From NCBI GenBank assembly GCA_027311205.1, contig DAICZI010000159.1:1-5219 (forward strand): a DNA stretch of 5,219 bases. Reading direction: 5' to 3'. This stretch comes from Beijerinckiaceae bacterium (GTDB lineage Bacteria; Pseudomonadota; Alphaproteobacteria; Rhizobiales; Beijerinckiaceae). Every line of letters starts with the position of its first letter. The stretch's first letter is position 1. The notes beneath the pieces were generated by a model. The model made no database searches. It saw only the letters and a program-made list of their open reading frames with translations, and had not been told where the DNA came from. Shown one piece after another: positions 4,865 through 5,219 of this stretch. The position numbers and the translations under genes are program-made.

Positions 4865-5219
4865 ATGGCGCAGCGGTTTTTCATTGGAATCATGTCGGGC
4901 ACGTCGATGGATGGCGTCGATGCGGTGCTGGCGCAAGAGCAGCCGGGCGGCCTGATTCGGCTGGCGCGTGCCAGCGTTGCAATGCCGACGGCCCTGGCGG
5001 CTGAATGTCTGGCGCTCAACCAGGCCGGCGCCGATGAATTGCATCGCGCGGCCCTTGTCGCCGCGGCAATCGCGCGGCTCTATGCCGAGGCAACGCAGCA
5101 GGTGCTGGGACAGGTCGGCCTTGCGCCCTCTGCCATCAGTGCCATCGGTGCGCATGGCCAGACGGTGCGCCACCGCCCTGATGCGGGCTATACCTGCCAG
5201 TTGCTCGACGGTGCGTTGC
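4865..5219 (+). CDS. anmK: Anhydro-N-acetylmuramic acid kinase, N-terminal part (runs off right edge)
   Basis: The first 118 residues of AnmK, a sugar kinase of the ASKHA fold that hydrolyses the 1,6-anhydro ring and phosphorylates anhydro-MurNAc from cell-wall turnover to MurNAc-6-phosphate in the cytoplasm. Diagnostic motifs are the opening phosphate loop GIMSGTSMDGVDAVL (8-22) and AIGAHGQTVRHRP (93-105), followed by GYTCQLLDGAL, where the family normally has Gln-x-x-(D/N)-x-x-x-(L/I)A. Full members are about 360-390 residues, so roughly two thirds lies outside. The ATG at 4865 puts the phosphate loop at its usual distance from the N-terminus and has AAGG six bases upstream. It is divergent from yebC. 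The GVDAVL variant looks more like beta/gammaproteobacterial AnmK than the common alphaproteobacterial GIDVAL form; I give this little weight. Confidence 0.93.
   Translation, partial: MAQRFFIGIMSGTSMDGVDAVLAQEQPGGLIRLARASVAMPTALAAECLALNQAGADELHRAALVAAAIARLYAEATQQVLGQVGLAPSAISAIGAHGQTVRHRPDAGYTCQLLDGAL

Overview
The window looks like a chromosomal stretch of a GC-rich alphaproteobacterium. RuvA (with the stretch [10 protein letters not shown] and two canonical HhH motifs), RuvC and YebC all read as alphaproteobacterial, and the transposase relic is of an IS701 type common in that class. I cannot resolve the order. Every intact gene looks like ordinary, high-GC coding DNA.

Layout. (1) 1-306, minus strand: 5' part of a DUF1800 gene that runs off the left edge. 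(2) 307-454: divergent intergenic region, followed by a membrane-anchored alpha/beta hydrolase on the plus strand (455-1423). (3) 1424-1920: a scrap zone without an intact gene. It holds an internally deleted, mutated relic of an IS701-family transposase (plus). Fused to its 3' end is what I read as the very start of a ParA/MipZ-like ATPase gene on the minus strand, with Shine-Dalgarno, ATG, first beta strand and Walker A still legible. Two perfect palindromes (1834-1845 and 1904-1917) lie between that fossil and the next gene. (4) 1921-2587: a two-gene, overlapping DUF4160-DUF2442 module on the plus strand, whose function is unknown and whose architecture resembles toxin-antitoxin pairs. (5) 2588-2764: 177 bp in which I recognise no gene, with a short inverted repeat against the end of ruvA. 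(6) 4652-2765, minus strand: yebC-ruvC-ruvA, a tightly coupled operon with 1-bp and 4-bp overlaps. (7) 4653-4864: divergent intergenic region with a 15/16-bp direct repeat near each gene start. (8) 4865-5219, plus strand: 5' part of anmK, cut by the right edge.

How it fits together. RuvA and RuvC are the Holliday-junction recognition and cleavage subunits. YebC is a conserved small gene-expression factor that often precedes ruvC. The expected next gene, ruvB, is absent: after ruvA comes the convergent DUF4160-DUF2442 module and then mobile-element debris, so ruvA's downstream side appears to be a site where accessory DNA has accumulated. AnmK recycles anhydro-N-acetylmuramic acid from cell-wall turnover and is unrelated to the Ruv genes. 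No clearly new system is demonstrated. The parts most worth a second look are the DUF4160-DUF2442 pair with its start-proximal palindrome, and the chimeric transposase/ParA-like junction.
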